Counted from the first letter of the stretch, positions 31,643-41,037 are shown. The stretch: 64,000 nucleotides of DNA from Neolewinella xylanilytica (GCF_002934605.1 NZ_PTJC01000006.1:1178001-1242000); one strand, 5' to 3'. The notes: generated by a model not told the origin, from the letters alone. A program made the numbers and translations.

Positions 31643-32340
31643 TTTTCGGAGGCCGGCATTCCGGACTGTTCTACGAATTTAAAGAACCAGAACATCAGGA
31701 GTGCGCTTTCTCCCTGATAGTCTACGTCCCGCAACACGTCTTGATACTTGGTCGTAATTTCATCGTCGCTCAGGAATGGCTGCAAAGTCTGTAGCAGCTT
31801 GGTATAACGGGGAAAATCTGCCGCTGGCGGCACGGTTTTGGCCCCGAGATTCGTGCAGATGGTTTGCAGAAGATCGGTAGAGTACGGTGCATACTTTTCC
31901 GGGTACTGGCCCATCAGGTAGATGGAGACCATGTTGTAATCATCGTCGTGGTAATGGGTGGGAATACGTGCTTTCGGTTTGGCGTCGCGGTAGCGATTGA
32001 ATAGCTCGTTGATGTAAAAAACGAAGCGTTGAATGCGTCCTTCCAGGTCTCGATCCTCGCTGAACAAGTCTCGGAACGCATCCCGCACAAAGTCGGGTTC
32101 CCATTCCATAATGGCCAGCATGCTTCGCTTAGGATCGTAGCCGCCCCGCCGGTAGTGCCGGCGGTTGGTTTTGCTATCTAGTGCCAGGTCGTAGCTTCCT
32201 GCCAGATCCTTCGCTTCTACGTTGAAGTGGTTCTGCCAATTTGCCTGCGTTTCCCAGTAGGGAAGGTATTCTTGGGCTTCTTCGGTAGTCATCCAATCGG
32301 TGAACTGCCGGACAAAAGCGTTGATCTTGGGAACTTGCAT
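31618..32340 (-). CDS. Unknown protein, weakly like N-terminal regions of McrB-type proteins
   Basis: The 240-residue protein starts at the ATG at 32340. Two halves are visible: an aromatic-rich N-terminal region (WMTTEEAQEYLPYWETQANWQNHFN) and a C-terminal region with YNMVSIYLMGQYPEKYAPYSTDLLQTIC, which has the look of the HPxKY/YP-KY segment preceding McrB-like AAA+ domains. No AAA+ domain follows, so if related it is a stand-alone module. No signal peptide or transmembrane segment. It is convergent with the AntA-like gene and divergent from murF-alr, with only 29 bases between the two starts. Confidence 0.6.
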   Translation of the reverse strand: MQVPKINAFVRQFTDWMTTEEAQEYLPYWETQANWQNHFNVEAKDLAGSYDLALDSKTNRRHYRRGGYDPKRSMLAIMEWEPDFVRDAFRDLFSEDRDLEGRIQRFVFYINELFNRYRDAKPKARIPTHYHDDDYNMVSIYLMGQYPEKYAPYSTDLLQTICTNLGAKTVPPAADFPRYTKLLQTLQPFLSDDEITTKYQDVLRDVDYQGESALLMFWFFKFVEQSGMPASENQAATRWS

Positions 32341-32369
32341 GCGCGCAAATTTACAATCTTTAGGTAGCG

Positions 32370-34763
32370 ATGATGAAAAGTGAAGCCTATCCCTATCCAA
32401 TCGGCCGATTATATAGTCAGTATCAGTCTTATGACTTGGTCATCGACAGTCGGCTGGTAGGGAATCCGGATAAGGCGCTGTTTTTCGCCCTCCGTGGCGA
32501 ACGTAGGGACGGCCATGCGTTTATCCCCCAACTTTTACGAATGGGCGTTCGGCACTTTGTGGTAAACCAAGCAACCTACAAGGAATATGAGCCGGGGATA
32601 GCCGACGTGAGGCTTCCCGGATCGCTGCCGGGGCCCGTGTTCACCCAGGTAGATGATCCCTCGGAGGTCTTACGGCAACTGGCCGGTTATCATCGCCGAC
32701 AATTTGACATTCCCGTCATTGCCATCACGGGGAGTAATGGCAAGACCATCGTCAAGGACTGGCTCACCGAATTAATGGAAACCAGGTATTCGGTATGTGC
32801 GAGTCCACGGTCCTTCAACTCCCTCATCGGCGTCCCCCTATCAGTCTGGCAGTTGCGGGGCAAGCACGAAGTAGCCATTTTTGAAGTGGGTATTAGCCAA
32901 CCGGGGGATATGGAACGGCTACGGGATATCGTCCGGCCCACGCATGGCGTGTTGACGACTATCGGTTCCGCCCACGAGGGGAACTTTGCGTCTCGGGAAG
33001 CCCTGGCCCGGGAAAAATTCCTGCTTTTCGAGGGAGTACGGCAATTGGTTATCAACGCAGCGGAGGACTTTCGCTACCTGGCCCAGGAGCGGGTGGGGGA
33101 GGGGAAGATCGTATCCTGGTCGGGCGAAGGGCGCTCCGCCCTGTGTATAGACGGAGAGGAATGGAGTATTGAGTACCCAAACTTGCCGTCAGTCTACTTG
33201 GATAATGCCCGTACGGCCACTACGGTGGCGCGGCTGTTTGCCGTTGATTGGAAAGACATCCAGGCTAGGGTGAGGCATCTCGTTCCATTAGGAAACCGCC
33301 TGGAGCATCGCCAGGGCCGCGATGGAGGAAACGTGATCAACGACTCCTACAGCAATGATTTCAGCGCCCTCGCTGCGGCAATCGATTTTGCCGAAACCCT
33401 GGATACCTTCGAATCCATTACCCTTATCCTGGGGCACGTCCAGCCCCTGGAAAACCTGGAGCAAAAATTGCGCAAGCTGCTTAGGGGGCGTATCGATCGC
33501 CTGCTGCTGGTTGGCGATCGCCATGCTTACTTGTTGGACGATTTTCCCGGTGCCGTGTCCTATCCGTCCGTCGCCCAACTGGTGAAGGATATTCCCGGCT
33601 TACGCTTTCACCGGGAGACGGTGCTGGTCAAGGGAGCCAGCTACCAGGGGTTAGACCAGGTTGCCGATATGCTGAGTCAGCAATTGCACCGGACGATCCT
33701 GAAGGTGGACCTCGCGGCGCTGAAGCATAACTACCGCACTTACACCAAGCGGGTTCCGGACGGGTGCAAGGTGATTGTCATGGCGAAGGCTTCCGCCTAC
33801 GGAAGCGGGGCGCTGCCGGTAGCCCGGGTCCTGGAGGACGTCGGAGCGGACTACCTCGCCGTGGCCTACGCCGAAGAGGGTAGAGAGCTACGCCGCGGTG
33901 GAATCAGGATTCCCATCATGGTGCTCAACGCGGAGGCCTACAGCTATCCCATGTTGGCGGAATACGATCTGGAGCCGGTCGTTCACCGCATGGAACAATT
34001 GCGTTACGCCGCCAACCTTAACCTCCCGGCCCACATCGAGCTGGATACGGGAATGGGACGGCTCGGCTTTTTGGCCAGCGATTTCCGTGCCCTGTTTTCC
34101 AATTATGACGGGCTGGATGCTGCCAACATCGGCAGCCTTTTTACCCACCTCGCAGCCAGTGAAGATCCCGCCCACGATGCCTACACCCATCACCAGCTCC
34201 GAGTCTTCGACCAGCTTTACGAGGAATACCGGGAAAACGGAGGCGCGGAAGTTAGGAGACATGCACTCAACAGTAACGGAATCTCCCGCTTTCCCCAGGC
34301 TGCTTACGACATGGTGCGCCTCGGGATCGGCCTGTACGGGATTGGCGACGAAACCCTCCAAATGCATTTACATCCCGCACTTACCCTGACGACTACGGTA
34401 ACGGCCCTCAGCGATCGCGATGCCGGGCAAACGATCGGTTACGGTCGCCGGGGCAAGCTGGAATCGTCCGCCCGGTTGGCCGTTTTAAGTATAGGCTATG
34501 CGGACGGATTGCCCCGGCTAGCGGGGGAAGGCCGGTTTGGCATCCGGATCAATGGCGTACTGGCTCCGACCGTAGGCGCGATCTGCATGGATATGTGTAC
34601 GGTGGACGTCACGGCGATCGTCGACGTCAAAGTCGGCGACGAGGCAATCATTTTTGGGCCGGACCATCCCATTGAATTGCTCGCTACCGCCGCCCACACG
34701 ATCCCTTATGAGATTCTTACCAACATCGGTCAGCGCGTACACCGCGTTTACGTAGGCGAGTAA
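32370..34763 (+). CDS. Bifunctional MurF / alanine racemase fusion
   Basis: The 797-residue protein joins two cell-wall enzymes. Residues of about 1-440 are MurF (UDP-MurNAc-tripeptide:D-Ala-D-Ala ligase), with ITGSNGKT at 119-126 and the conserved NRLEHRQG and NDSYSND segments. Residues of about 442-797 are alanine racemase, with the PLP lysine K473 in VMAKASAYGSG, AVAYAEEG, and the IGYADGLPR, GAICMDM and GQRVHRVYV motifs. Such a fusion is known in Bacteroidota and couples D-Ala production to its use. It complements the division cluster at 46994-62471, which lacks murF. ATG codons at 32370 and 32373 are both possible; I took the first. Confidence 0.94.
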   Translation: MMKSEAYPYPIGRLYSQYQSYDLVIDSRLVGNPDKALFFALRGERRDGHAFIPQLLRMGVRHFVVNQATYKEYEPGIADVRLPGSLPGPVFTQVDDPSEVLRQLAGYHRRQFDIPVIAITGSNGKTIVKDWLTELMETRYSVCASPRSFNSLIGVPLSVWQLRGKHEVAIFEVGISQPGDMERLRDIVRPTHGVLTTIGSAHEGNFASREALAREKFLLFEGVRQLVINAAEDFRYLAQERVGEGKIVSWSGEGRSALCIDGEEWSIEYPNLPSVYLDNARTATTVARLFAVDWKDIQARVRHLVPLGNRLEHRQGRDGGNVINDSYSNDFSALAAAIDFAETLDTFESITLILGHVQPLENLEQKLRKLLRGRIDRLLLVGDRHAYLLDDFPGAVSYPSVAQLVKDIPGLRFHRETVLVKGASYQGLDQVADMLSQQLHRTILKVDLAALKHNYRTYTKRVPDGCKVIVMAKASAYGSGALPVARVLEDVGADYLAVAYAEEGRELRRGGIRIPIMVLNAEAYSYPMLAEYDLEPVVHRMEQLRYAANLNLPAHIELDTGMGRLGFLASDFRALFSNYDGLDAANIGSLFTHLAASEDPAHDAYTHHQLRVFDQLYEEYRENGGAEVRRHALNSNGISRFPQAAYDMVRLGIGLYGIGDETLQMHLHPALTLTTTVTALSDRDAGQTIGYGRRGKLESSARLAVLSIGYADGLPRLAGEGRFGIRINGVLAPTVGAICMDMCTVDVTAIVDVKVGDEAIIFGPDHPIELLATAAHTIPYEILTNIGQRVHRVYVGE

Positions 34764-34799
34764 AACCTAGTGCCGCTCGCGGCTTGTTACCTTGCTGCC

Positions 34800-35747
34800 A
34801 TGAACGTGCTTTTTCTCGACCGCGACGCCCATCCCTACCTCCGCGAACGCCTGCAGTCCGAAGGCCATACGGTAACCGTAGCCGACACTATCGATCGTTC
34901 CGAAGCGCTGACCCGGGTCGGAGATTACGATGGCATTATGATCCGCTCGCGTTTCGATATCGACCGGGAACTGATCGATGCCGCCCTGCCGCGCCTGCGG
35001 TTCGTAGCCCGCTGGGGCGTCGGTACCGACCACATCGACCTGGAATACGCCAAAGCGCGGGGCGTCAAGGTGTTCAATAGCCCCGAAGGAAGCAAGCACA
35101 CCGTGGCGGAACACACCGTGGGCATGCTGCTCATGTTGCTCAATCATTTGGGGCGTGCCGACCGCCAGGTACGGGCGGGAAAATGGGTACGGCGCGGTAA
35201 TGTCGGAACCGAGCTCCAGTACCTCACCGTCGGGCTGATCGGCTACGGAAATATGGGACAGATGACCGCCCGCCGACTCAGTGGCTTCGGCTGCCGGGTA
35301 ATTACCCACGATAAGTACCGTTCCGACTACGGCGACGATTACGCCCAATCGGTTAGCCTGGAAGAATTGCAGCGGGAAGCCGACGTAGTTAGTTTGCACC
35401 TCTTTCTGGAAGGCAATCACGGTTATGCTAACCACCAATGGTTTGCCGCCTTCCGTAAGCCTATTTATTTGATCAACACCGCCCGAGGGCTGGTGGTCCG
35501 GACCGAGGATCTCGTCGCAGCGATGCAGGCTGGCCGGGTGCTGGGTGCCGCCCTCGACGTCAACGAATACGAAGAGCAGAGCTTCGTACAGCTCCAACCG
35601 GACGAACTTCCCGAAGCCTTTCAGTACCTCCGCAACAGCGATCGCACCGTGCTGACACCCCACATCGCCGGTTGGAGCGTGGAAGCCGAAGAAGGCCACG
35701 CCCGGACCCTCTACCGCAAAATCACCGAATCCTTTCCCGACCTATAA
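34800..35747 (+). CDS. D-2-hydroxyacid dehydrogenase (phosphoglycerate-dehydrogenase type)
   Basis: The 315-residue protein has the NAD-binding TVGLIGYGNMGQMTARRL and the catalytic residues in order: Arg in NTARGLV, Glu in DVNEYEE and His in TPHIAGWS. An N-terminal FVARWGVGTDHIDL segment matches the substrate domain of SerA-like enzymes. There is no C-terminal ACT domain, so it may act on another 2-keto acid and is not certainly SerA. The ATG at 34800 lies 37 bases after the murF-alr stop. A TAccTTGc box at 34788-34795 is only 4 bases from it, which could mean a leaderless message. Confidence 0.88.
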   Translation: MNVLFLDRDAHPYLRERLQSEGHTVTVADTIDRSEALTRVGDYDGIMIRSRFDIDRELIDAALPRLRFVARWGVGTDHIDLEYAKARGVKVFNSPEGSKHTVAEHTVGMLLMLLNHLGRADRQVRAGKWVRRGNVGTELQYLTVGLIGYGNMGQMTARRLSGFGCRVITHDKYRSDYGDDYAQSVSLEELQREADVVSLHLFLEGNHGYANHQWFAAFRKPIYLINTARGLVVRTEDLVAAMQAGRVLGAALDVNEYEEQSFVQLQPDELPEAFQYLRNSDRTVLTPHIAGWSVEAEEGHARTLYRKITESFPDL

Positions 35748-35757
35748 GCCCGATTAC

Positions 35758-37911
35758 ATGCTAGTCCGAATCGTTTCATCCCTGATCCTGTTCCTAACCC
35801 TGTCAACCGCCCGTGCCGGCGGCGGGATGTGGTTGCCCCTACTGCTCGAAAACCTCAATGAGGAAGAAATGCAGGCCATGGGGATGGAAATCAGCGCCGA
35901 AGACATTTACAGCATTAACGAAGGAAGTCTCAAGGACGCCATCGTTCACTTCGGCGGGTTCTGTACGGGAGAGGTCGTCAGCGATCGCGGACTGGTACTC
36001 ACCAACCACCACTGCGGCTACGGGGCCATTCAGGATCATTCCACTTTAGAGCAAAATTACCTACAGGATGGCTTTTGGGCCATGGATACCTCCCGGGAAC
36101 TGCCCAATCCGGGACTGTTCGTCACCTTCATCGAATCCATGGAGGACGTTACTTCGCAAATTCTCGCGGGAATCGGCGACGGGATTACCGAGAAGGAACG
36201 GGCGCGCCTCATTCAGGCCAACACGGCATCGCTGAAAGCATCCGTAGCGCTCTCGGCTCACGAGGAGCTGCTCGTCAAACCCTTTTACGAGGGCAATCGC
36301 TACTACGCCTTCCGTACGATTAGCTACCCCGACGTCCGCCTGGTGGGGGCGCCGCCCTCCTCCATCGGCAAATTCGGAGCGGACACCGACAACTGGGAAT
36401 GGCCCCGGCATACCGGCGACTTCAGTCTATTCCGAATCTACACCGCCCCCGACGGCAGCCCGGCAGAATACGATGCCGCCAACGTGCCCATGCGTCCGAA
36501 GCGCCACCTCGAAGTGAGTACCGCAGGCATCGATCCGGGAGATTTTTCCATGATCTTCGGATTCCCGGGTACGACGGAGCAGTATCTCCCGGCGGTTGCC
36601 ATGGAACAGCGCACCGAGATCATCAATCCCATCCGCATCGGGATGCGCGACCGGAGCCTCGCTGTCATTGACAGCGCCATGCGGGGCAACGAGCAGATTC
36701 GGATCGATTACGCCAGCAAACAGGCCCGCATCGCCAATGCCTGGAAGAAGTGGCGCGGCGAAAGCCAGGGCGTGGAGGCCGTAAATGCGGTGCGGCAGCG
36801 CCGGCAACTGGAGCGGGAGTTTCAGGATCGGCTGGCGGCGAAACCCGCCGCGCTGGAAAAGTACGGCGACCTGATTCCTAAGTTAAGTGCGCTCTACACC
36901 GATCGCCTCGAACTGGAGAAAACGCGGGCCTACGTCGGGGAACTCAACTACAACATTGACCTGTTCCGCATCGCCAACATGCTGGACGGCCAGTTCGCCG
37001 TGGCCGATAATAACGGTACGGAAGCCTTCCGCCAGCGTAGCGACCGCTTACTGACCTACCTCCGCGAAATTTACGACGGCTACAGCCCGTCGGTGGACAA
37101 GGAGGTCGCCCGGGCCCTCCTGGAGGCATATTATACGGAACTTCCGGACGACCACCAGGCCCGATACGTGCTGGACCAGCTAGCATTTGCCGATGATTAC
37201 GACACCCTTATCGACGGCCTGTTCGATCTCAGTTACCTGACGCGTGGCGACCGAATGCTGGAACTGCTCGCAAACGACCCACAGGGCTTCATCGATACCA
37301 TTCGGGGCGACAGCGCTTTCCAATATGTCCGCCAGCTCAACGGGCTCAACGAGCAAAAAGTCATCGACATTTATAACGAATACGCCGGCCGGATCAATGG
37401 ATTACAGCGTACTTACATGGACGGCCTACTCCGTTTCTTCCCCGAACGCAAATTGTACCCGGACGCCAACGGGACACTCCGGGTCAGTTACGGTAAGTTC
37501 GAAGGCTTTACCGGATTGGAGGGCGACGCTCATGACTACATGACCTACCTGGACGGGGTAATCGAAAAGTACGTGCCGGGCGACTACGAATTCGACGTAC
37601 CCGAACGACTCATCGAATTATACGAGCAACAGGATTTCGGTCGGTACGCGACCGAAGAGGGTAAGATGCCCGTTTGCATGCTGGGCTCCAATCATACCAC
37701 GGGCGGCAACAGCGGCAGCCCCGCCCTCAATGGAAAAGGGCAACTGGTGGGGCTGAACTTCGACCGTACCTGGCAGAGCACCATGTCCGACGTCTACTAC
37801 GACCCGAGTATCTGTCGCAACATCATGGTAGACATCCGGTACATCCTGTTCCTCATCGACAAATTCGGCCAGGCGCCCCACCTGGTGGAGGAAATGACGC
37901 TAGTCGAATAG
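35758..37911 (+). CDS. S46 family dipeptidyl-peptidase, DPP11-like
   Basis: The 717-residue protein has a signal peptide (SLILFLTLSTARAGG) and the S46 catalytic triad: His85 in LTNHHCGY, Asp in NWEWPRHTGD near 222-227, and Ser652 in TGGNSGSP. It removes dipeptides from the N-termini of peptides in the periplasm. The residue 18 positions after the catalytic Ser is Arg670 (NFDRTW). In Porphyromonas gingivalis DPP11 the equivalent Arg673 confers Asp/Glu preference, whereas DPP7 has Gly, so acidic P1 preference is predicted. It starts 10 bases after the dehydrogenase gene. Confidence 0.92.
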   Translation: MLVRIVSSLILFLTLSTARAGGGMWLPLLLENLNEEEMQAMGMEISAEDIYSINEGSLKDAIVHFGGFCTGEVVSDRGLVLTNHHCGYGAIQDHSTLEQNYLQDGFWAMDTSRELPNPGLFVTFIESMEDVTSQILAGIGDGITEKERARLIQANTASLKASVALSAHEELLVKPFYEGNRYYAFRTISYPDVRLVGAPPSSIGKFGADTDNWEWPRHTGDFSLFRIYTAPDGSPAEYDAANVPMRPKRHLEVSTAGIDPGDFSMIFGFPGTTEQYLPAVAMEQRTEIINPIRIGMRDRSLAVIDSAMRGNEQIRIDYASKQARIANAWKKWRGESQGVEAVNAVRQRRQLEREFQDRLAAKPAALEKYGDLIPKLSALYTDRLELEKTRAYVGELNYNIDLFRIANMLDGQFAVADNNGTEAFRQRSDRLLTYLREIYDGYSPSVDKEVARALLEAYYTELPDDHQARYVLDQLAFADDYDTLIDGLFDLSYLTRGDRMLELLANDPQGFIDTIRGDSAFQYVRQLNGLNEQKVIDIYNEYAGRINGLQRTYMDGLLRFFPERKLYPDANGTLRVSYGKFEGFTGLEGDAHDYMTYLDGVIEKYVPGDYEFDVPERLIELYEQQDFGRYATEEGKMPVCMLGSNHTTGGNSGSPALNGKGQLVGLNFDRTWQSTMSDVYYDPSICRNIMVDIRYILFLIDKFGQAPHLVEEMTLVE

Positions 37912-37948
37912 CCAGACAAGTTGGGCGCCGGAGCGCGGGAGCCGAGAA

Positions 37949-39466
37949 CTAGGGGGTGATGACGATCCGCCTGGTCAATAGTTTGCCGTTAACCGATAGC
38001 TTGAGGAAGTAGATGCCGGCAGACAGGCCATCGACCGGAACTTCAGCGGATAGGCTTCCGGATATCTGCAATCCCTGGCGCTCGTACACGACCCGTCCGG
38101 TTGGGTCGAACAGTTGCAGGTCCACCTTGCCCCGCCCAAGATGGTTTCCGGCTACGAGGAGCTGCGATCCACTGGAAACCGGGTTGGGGCTGACGGAAAT
38201 CGCGGCGTCCAATGCGGGATCGATGGTCGCGGTGCTGATGGTCGTGCCGTTGCGGAAATTGTTGTGGGCGGTGAAATCCCCGCTTACGTCGTAGCGGTTA
38301 ATGGGGCGTACCCGCCAGTAGTACCGCGTTTCGGGATTCAGGATGTCCCGGATGATGGCCGAGGTATCTGACGTAAAGAAGGAAGAGGTCACCGAACCTT
38401 CGAAATTGAAGGTGATGTTGACCTGTACGAGATAGAAATCGGCGTTAGGAACCTTATTCCATTTTAATTCCACGACGTTGGCGTAGTCCACTACCTCACC
38501 CTGGCTGGGGGAGAGCAGTTGCAGGTCTTCACTCCTGGCCGCGGCGTGGGCCGGAACCTCGGAGCTGGTGAGCCCGGAGCGGCCGACAAGGTTGGTGTTC
38601 ATAGCGGTGATCTGCTCCGGAGAAAATTCCTCTACGCAGCCGTCGAAGGCATAGCTCATGATATTTTTGGCGGAAACGGCGAAGCGGGTGGAATCGGGGT
38701 CCAGCAGGCTATCCGCGTAAAACCCGAATTCATCGCACCGCCAGCGTTCGGGGAGGTAGTCGGGTGGGGTATCGCAGAACCCGTCGGCCGCCTCGGCACA
38801 GTTGCTCTGATTGACGCGTTCAACGTTAACGGTTCTGTTGTTGATGGTAAGGGTTTCCGGAGCGGGCCGGTCGAAAGCGTCGACGCTGGCGATGTCGCCG
38901 ATGCTCTCCCAGCCATAAAAGGTATGCGGGAGACCGAAGTAGTGGCCCACCTCGTGGCTCCACGTCCGGTCAATGCCATTGATGCAGTCGATGTCAAGGA
39001 CGATTCCATCGGACCCACTGTTGTAATATCCACACGCTCCCGCTGCTCCGCCGACGATGTAATTATTGACGGCATTGGTACGGTTGTAGGTGCGCATTAG
39101 CTCATTTCCGGTGGAAAAGTCATGGTCGTAATACGCCGTGCTGTTCAGGTAGTCGATATCGCCGTCGACGAAGAAGCGGACGTTGATCCTGGCGAAGTCT
39201 TCGTTCAGTAGCTCGAAGCTCTTGAGTACGGTAACGGGGTCTGCGTAGCCGAGGCCACCGTCATCGCCCAGCAGGGTTAGCCGGATCGGTACGTACTGTA
39301 ATTCCAGGGATTTTGGCGCCGGGGCGATTTTGCCCGATTGGTAGGCATCGATCCAGGGCGAGCGACCAACGGTGGCACAACCTTGTTCCGGTAGAGTACG
39401 CTGAGCGAACACCGAAACAAACGCACCCAAAGAGAAAACAAAGAGTAAGGGTAGACGTACAGACAT
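37949..39466 (-). CDS. Secreted M43 metalloprotease with fibronectin-like and T9SS domains
   Basis: The 505-residue protein has a signal peptide (PLLFVFSLGAFVSVFAQ). Its catalytic domain carries the zinc motif HEVGHYFGLPH at 171-181 and a Met-turn in NIMSYAFDGC, as in pappalysin-like M43 peptidases. A fibronectin type III-like module follows (ELKWNKVPNADFYLVQVN to RYYWRVRPIN). The C-terminal sorting domain begins VSPNPVSSGSQLLV and ends KLLTRRIVITP, marking export by the type IX system. It is convergent with the S46 gene, which is also an exported peptidase. Confidence 0.92.
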   Translation of the reverse strand: MSVRLPLLFVFSLGAFVSVFAQRTLPEQGCATVGRSPWIDAYQSGKIAPAPKSLELQYVPIRLTLLGDDGGLGYADPVTVLKSFELLNEDFARINVRFFVDGDIDYLNSTAYYDHDFSTGNELMRTYNRTNAVNNYIVGGAAGACGYYNSGSDGIVLDIDCINGIDRTWSHEVGHYFGLPHTFYGWESIGDIASVDAFDRPAPETLTINNRTVNVERVNQSNCAEAADGFCDTPPDYLPERWRCDEFGFYADSLLDPDSTRFAVSAKNIMSYAFDGCVEEFSPEQITAMNTNLVGRSGLTSSEVPAHAAARSEDLQLLSPSQGEVVDYANVVELKWNKVPNADFYLVQVNITFNFEGSVTSSFFTSDTSAIIRDILNPETRYYWRVRPINRYDVSGDFTAHNNFRNGTTISTATIDPALDAAISVSPNPVSSGSQLLVAGNHLGRGKVDLQLFDPTGRVVYERQGLQISGSLSAEVPVDGLSAGIYFLKLSVNGKLLTRRIVITP

Positions 39467-39534
39467 CTGAAACTTTTAAGGAATAAGTGTAAAAGTAGTT
39501 ATCCTTACGGCAGTGAACCGTCTTAGCCCCGCCA

Positions 39535-39568
39535 TTTGTCCGGGAGCGAGAGAATTTGGCTACTTTCG
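39535..39568 (+). promoter_or_regulatory. Promoter of mdh
   Basis: TACTTTCG at 39561-39568 is a one-mismatch -7 box and TTTG at 39535-39538 is the -33 element with a 22-base spacer. The box lies 77 bases before the mdh ATG. Confidence 0.65.
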
Positions 39569-39645
39569 CCGATCCGAAAATTTGGCAATCCCGTAACACC
39601 CATGGCGCTGGATCGCCGCAAACCGCTAAAAACCTTTCCCTAAAT

Positions 39646-40581
39646 ATGAGTAAAGTAACCGTAGTCGGCGCCGGAAACGTAGGTGCCACCGTTGCCAACG
39701 TCCTGGCGCACCAGGATCTGGTCCGGGAGATCGTCGTCCTCGATATCAAAGGGGATATGGCGCGCGGAAAAGCGCTGGATTCCTGGCAGCAAGCCAGTAT
39801 CGATTCCTATAGCACCCGCCTGACCGGTACGGAAAACTACGCCGATACGGCCGATAGCGACATTGTCGTCATCACCGCCGGCATTCCCCGTAAGCCCGGT
39901 ATGAGCCGCGACGACCTGATCTCGACCAACGCCAAGATCGTTACCATGGTAACGCGCTCCATCATGGAGCACAGCAAGAATCCGATCATCATCGTGGTGT
40001 CTAACCCGCTGGATGTCATGACCCACGCCGCCTATAAGGCGAGCGGCCTGCCCCGCAACCGCGTCTTCGGCATGGCGGGCATCCTGGACACGGCCCGCTA
40101 CCGTGCTTTCCTGGCCACCGCCCTCGACGTCAGTCCGAAGGATATTCAGGCGATGCTGCTCGGCGGGCACGGCGACACCATGGTGCCGCTACCGCGGTAC
40201 ACGACCGTCAGCGGTATCCCCGTTACGGAAATGATCAGCGACGAGGATCTGGACGCCATCGTGGACCGCACCAAAAAGGGTGGGGGAGAGCTCGTTAAGT
40301 TGATGGGCACTTCGGCCTGGTACGCTCCGGGGGCTGCAGCCGCTCAGATGGTCGGTGCGATCATCCGGGATGAGAACCGCATTTTCCCCTGCTGCGCTCA
40401 ACTCGACGGCGAGTACGGCATGAAGGACCTTTTCCTTGGCGTACCGGTCAAACTCGGCCGGGAGGGCATCGTACAGGTCATCGAGCTGAAGCTGAATGAC
40501 CAGGAAATGGACCTGCTGAATACCAGCGCCGACCACGTCCGGGAGGTCATGGAGGTGTTCGAAGGACTAGACATCAGCTAG
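39646..40581 (+). CDS. mdh: Malate dehydrogenase (LDH-like type)
   Basis: Mdh oxidises malate to oxaloacetate with NAD in the TCA cycle. From the ATG at 39646 the product has 311 residues. NAD-binding GAGNVGATVA is at 8-17. The mobile loop IPRKPGMSRDDL carries the substrate arginines, the catalytic His lies in GGHGDTMVP, and VSNPLDVMT is present. The Arg in the loop (PRKPG, not PRKQG) marks malate rather than lactate preference. The open frame from 39556 spans the -7 box and is rejected. A strong hairpin follows at 40599. Confidence 0.95.
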   Translation: MSKVTVVGAGNVGATVANVLAHQDLVREIVVLDIKGDMARGKALDSWQQASIDSYSTRLTGTENYADTADSDIVVITAGIPRKPGMSRDDLISTNAKIVTMVTRSIMEHSKNPIIIVVSNPLDVMTHAAYKASGLPRNRVFGMAGILDTARYRAFLATALDVSPKDIQAMLLGGHGDTMVPLPRYTTVSGIPVTEMISDEDLDAIVDRTKKGGGELVKLMGTSAWYAPGAAAAQMVGAIIRDENRIFPCCAQLDGEYGMKDLFLGVPVKLGREGIVQVIELKLNDQEMDLLNTSADHVREVMEVFEGLDIS

Positions 40582-40598
40582 TCGGATCCCTGCATTCG

Positions 40599-40643
40599 AA
40601 TGAACGAAGGATCGATGGGCCACCCATCGGTCCTTCGTTCATT
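40599..40643 (+). terminator. Long hairpin after mdh
   Basis: Arms 40599-40619 and 40623-40643 form a 21-bp stem with a single T-G wobble and a 3-base loop. It begins 17 bases after the mdh stop. There is no U-tract, but its strength and place suggest the end of the mdh message. It lies upstream of the ArsR-type gene. Confidence 0.7.
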
Positions 40644-40716
40644 ATGGCAGGCGGCGTCAACCCAACCCGTGCCATGCTTGTATAGTATGCCTAGTCTTCT
40701 TTCACCCCGCCCCAGC

Positions 40717-41037
40717 ATGGAACAGATCAAACCTACCGTCATCAATCCACAAGAAGCCGAGAAACTGGAGCGCATCGCCTTCATCCTCAAGACGGTGGCC
40801 CACCCCCTGCGGCTGGGGATCGTCCATCTGCTGGAGCAGCACCCCCGGCTCAGTGTCACCAGCATTACGGATGCCCTGGAATCGGAGCAGTCACTGGTGA
40901 GTCATCACTTGCAGACGATGAAGCTCAAGGGGATTCTGAGTGCCAAACGGGACGGCCGCTCCGTGATGTACTCCCTGAAAGAACGGGACGTTAGCCTGAT
41001 TATCGAATGCCTCGAGAACTGCCAGTGCAATATGTAA
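40717..41037 (+). CDS. ArsR/SmtB family transcriptional regulator
   Basis: The 106-residue protein is a single winged-helix domain: VAHPLRLGIVHLL, SVTSITDALESEQSLVSHHLQTMKLKGIL with the recognition helix, and the wing DGRSVMYSLK. The C-terminus CLENCQCNM holds three cysteines in CxxxCxC spacing, which could bind a metal or sense oxidants. No metal transporter or resistance gene is adjacent to confirm this. I chose the ATG at 40717 because the family begins near this point; an in-frame ATG at 40687 is possible. Its targets are unknown. Confidence 0.88.
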   Translation: MEQIKPTVINPQEAEKLERIAFILKTVAHPLRLGIVHLLEQHPRLSVTSITDALESEQSLVSHHLQTMKLKGILSAKRDGRSVMYSLKERDVSLIIECLENCQCNM

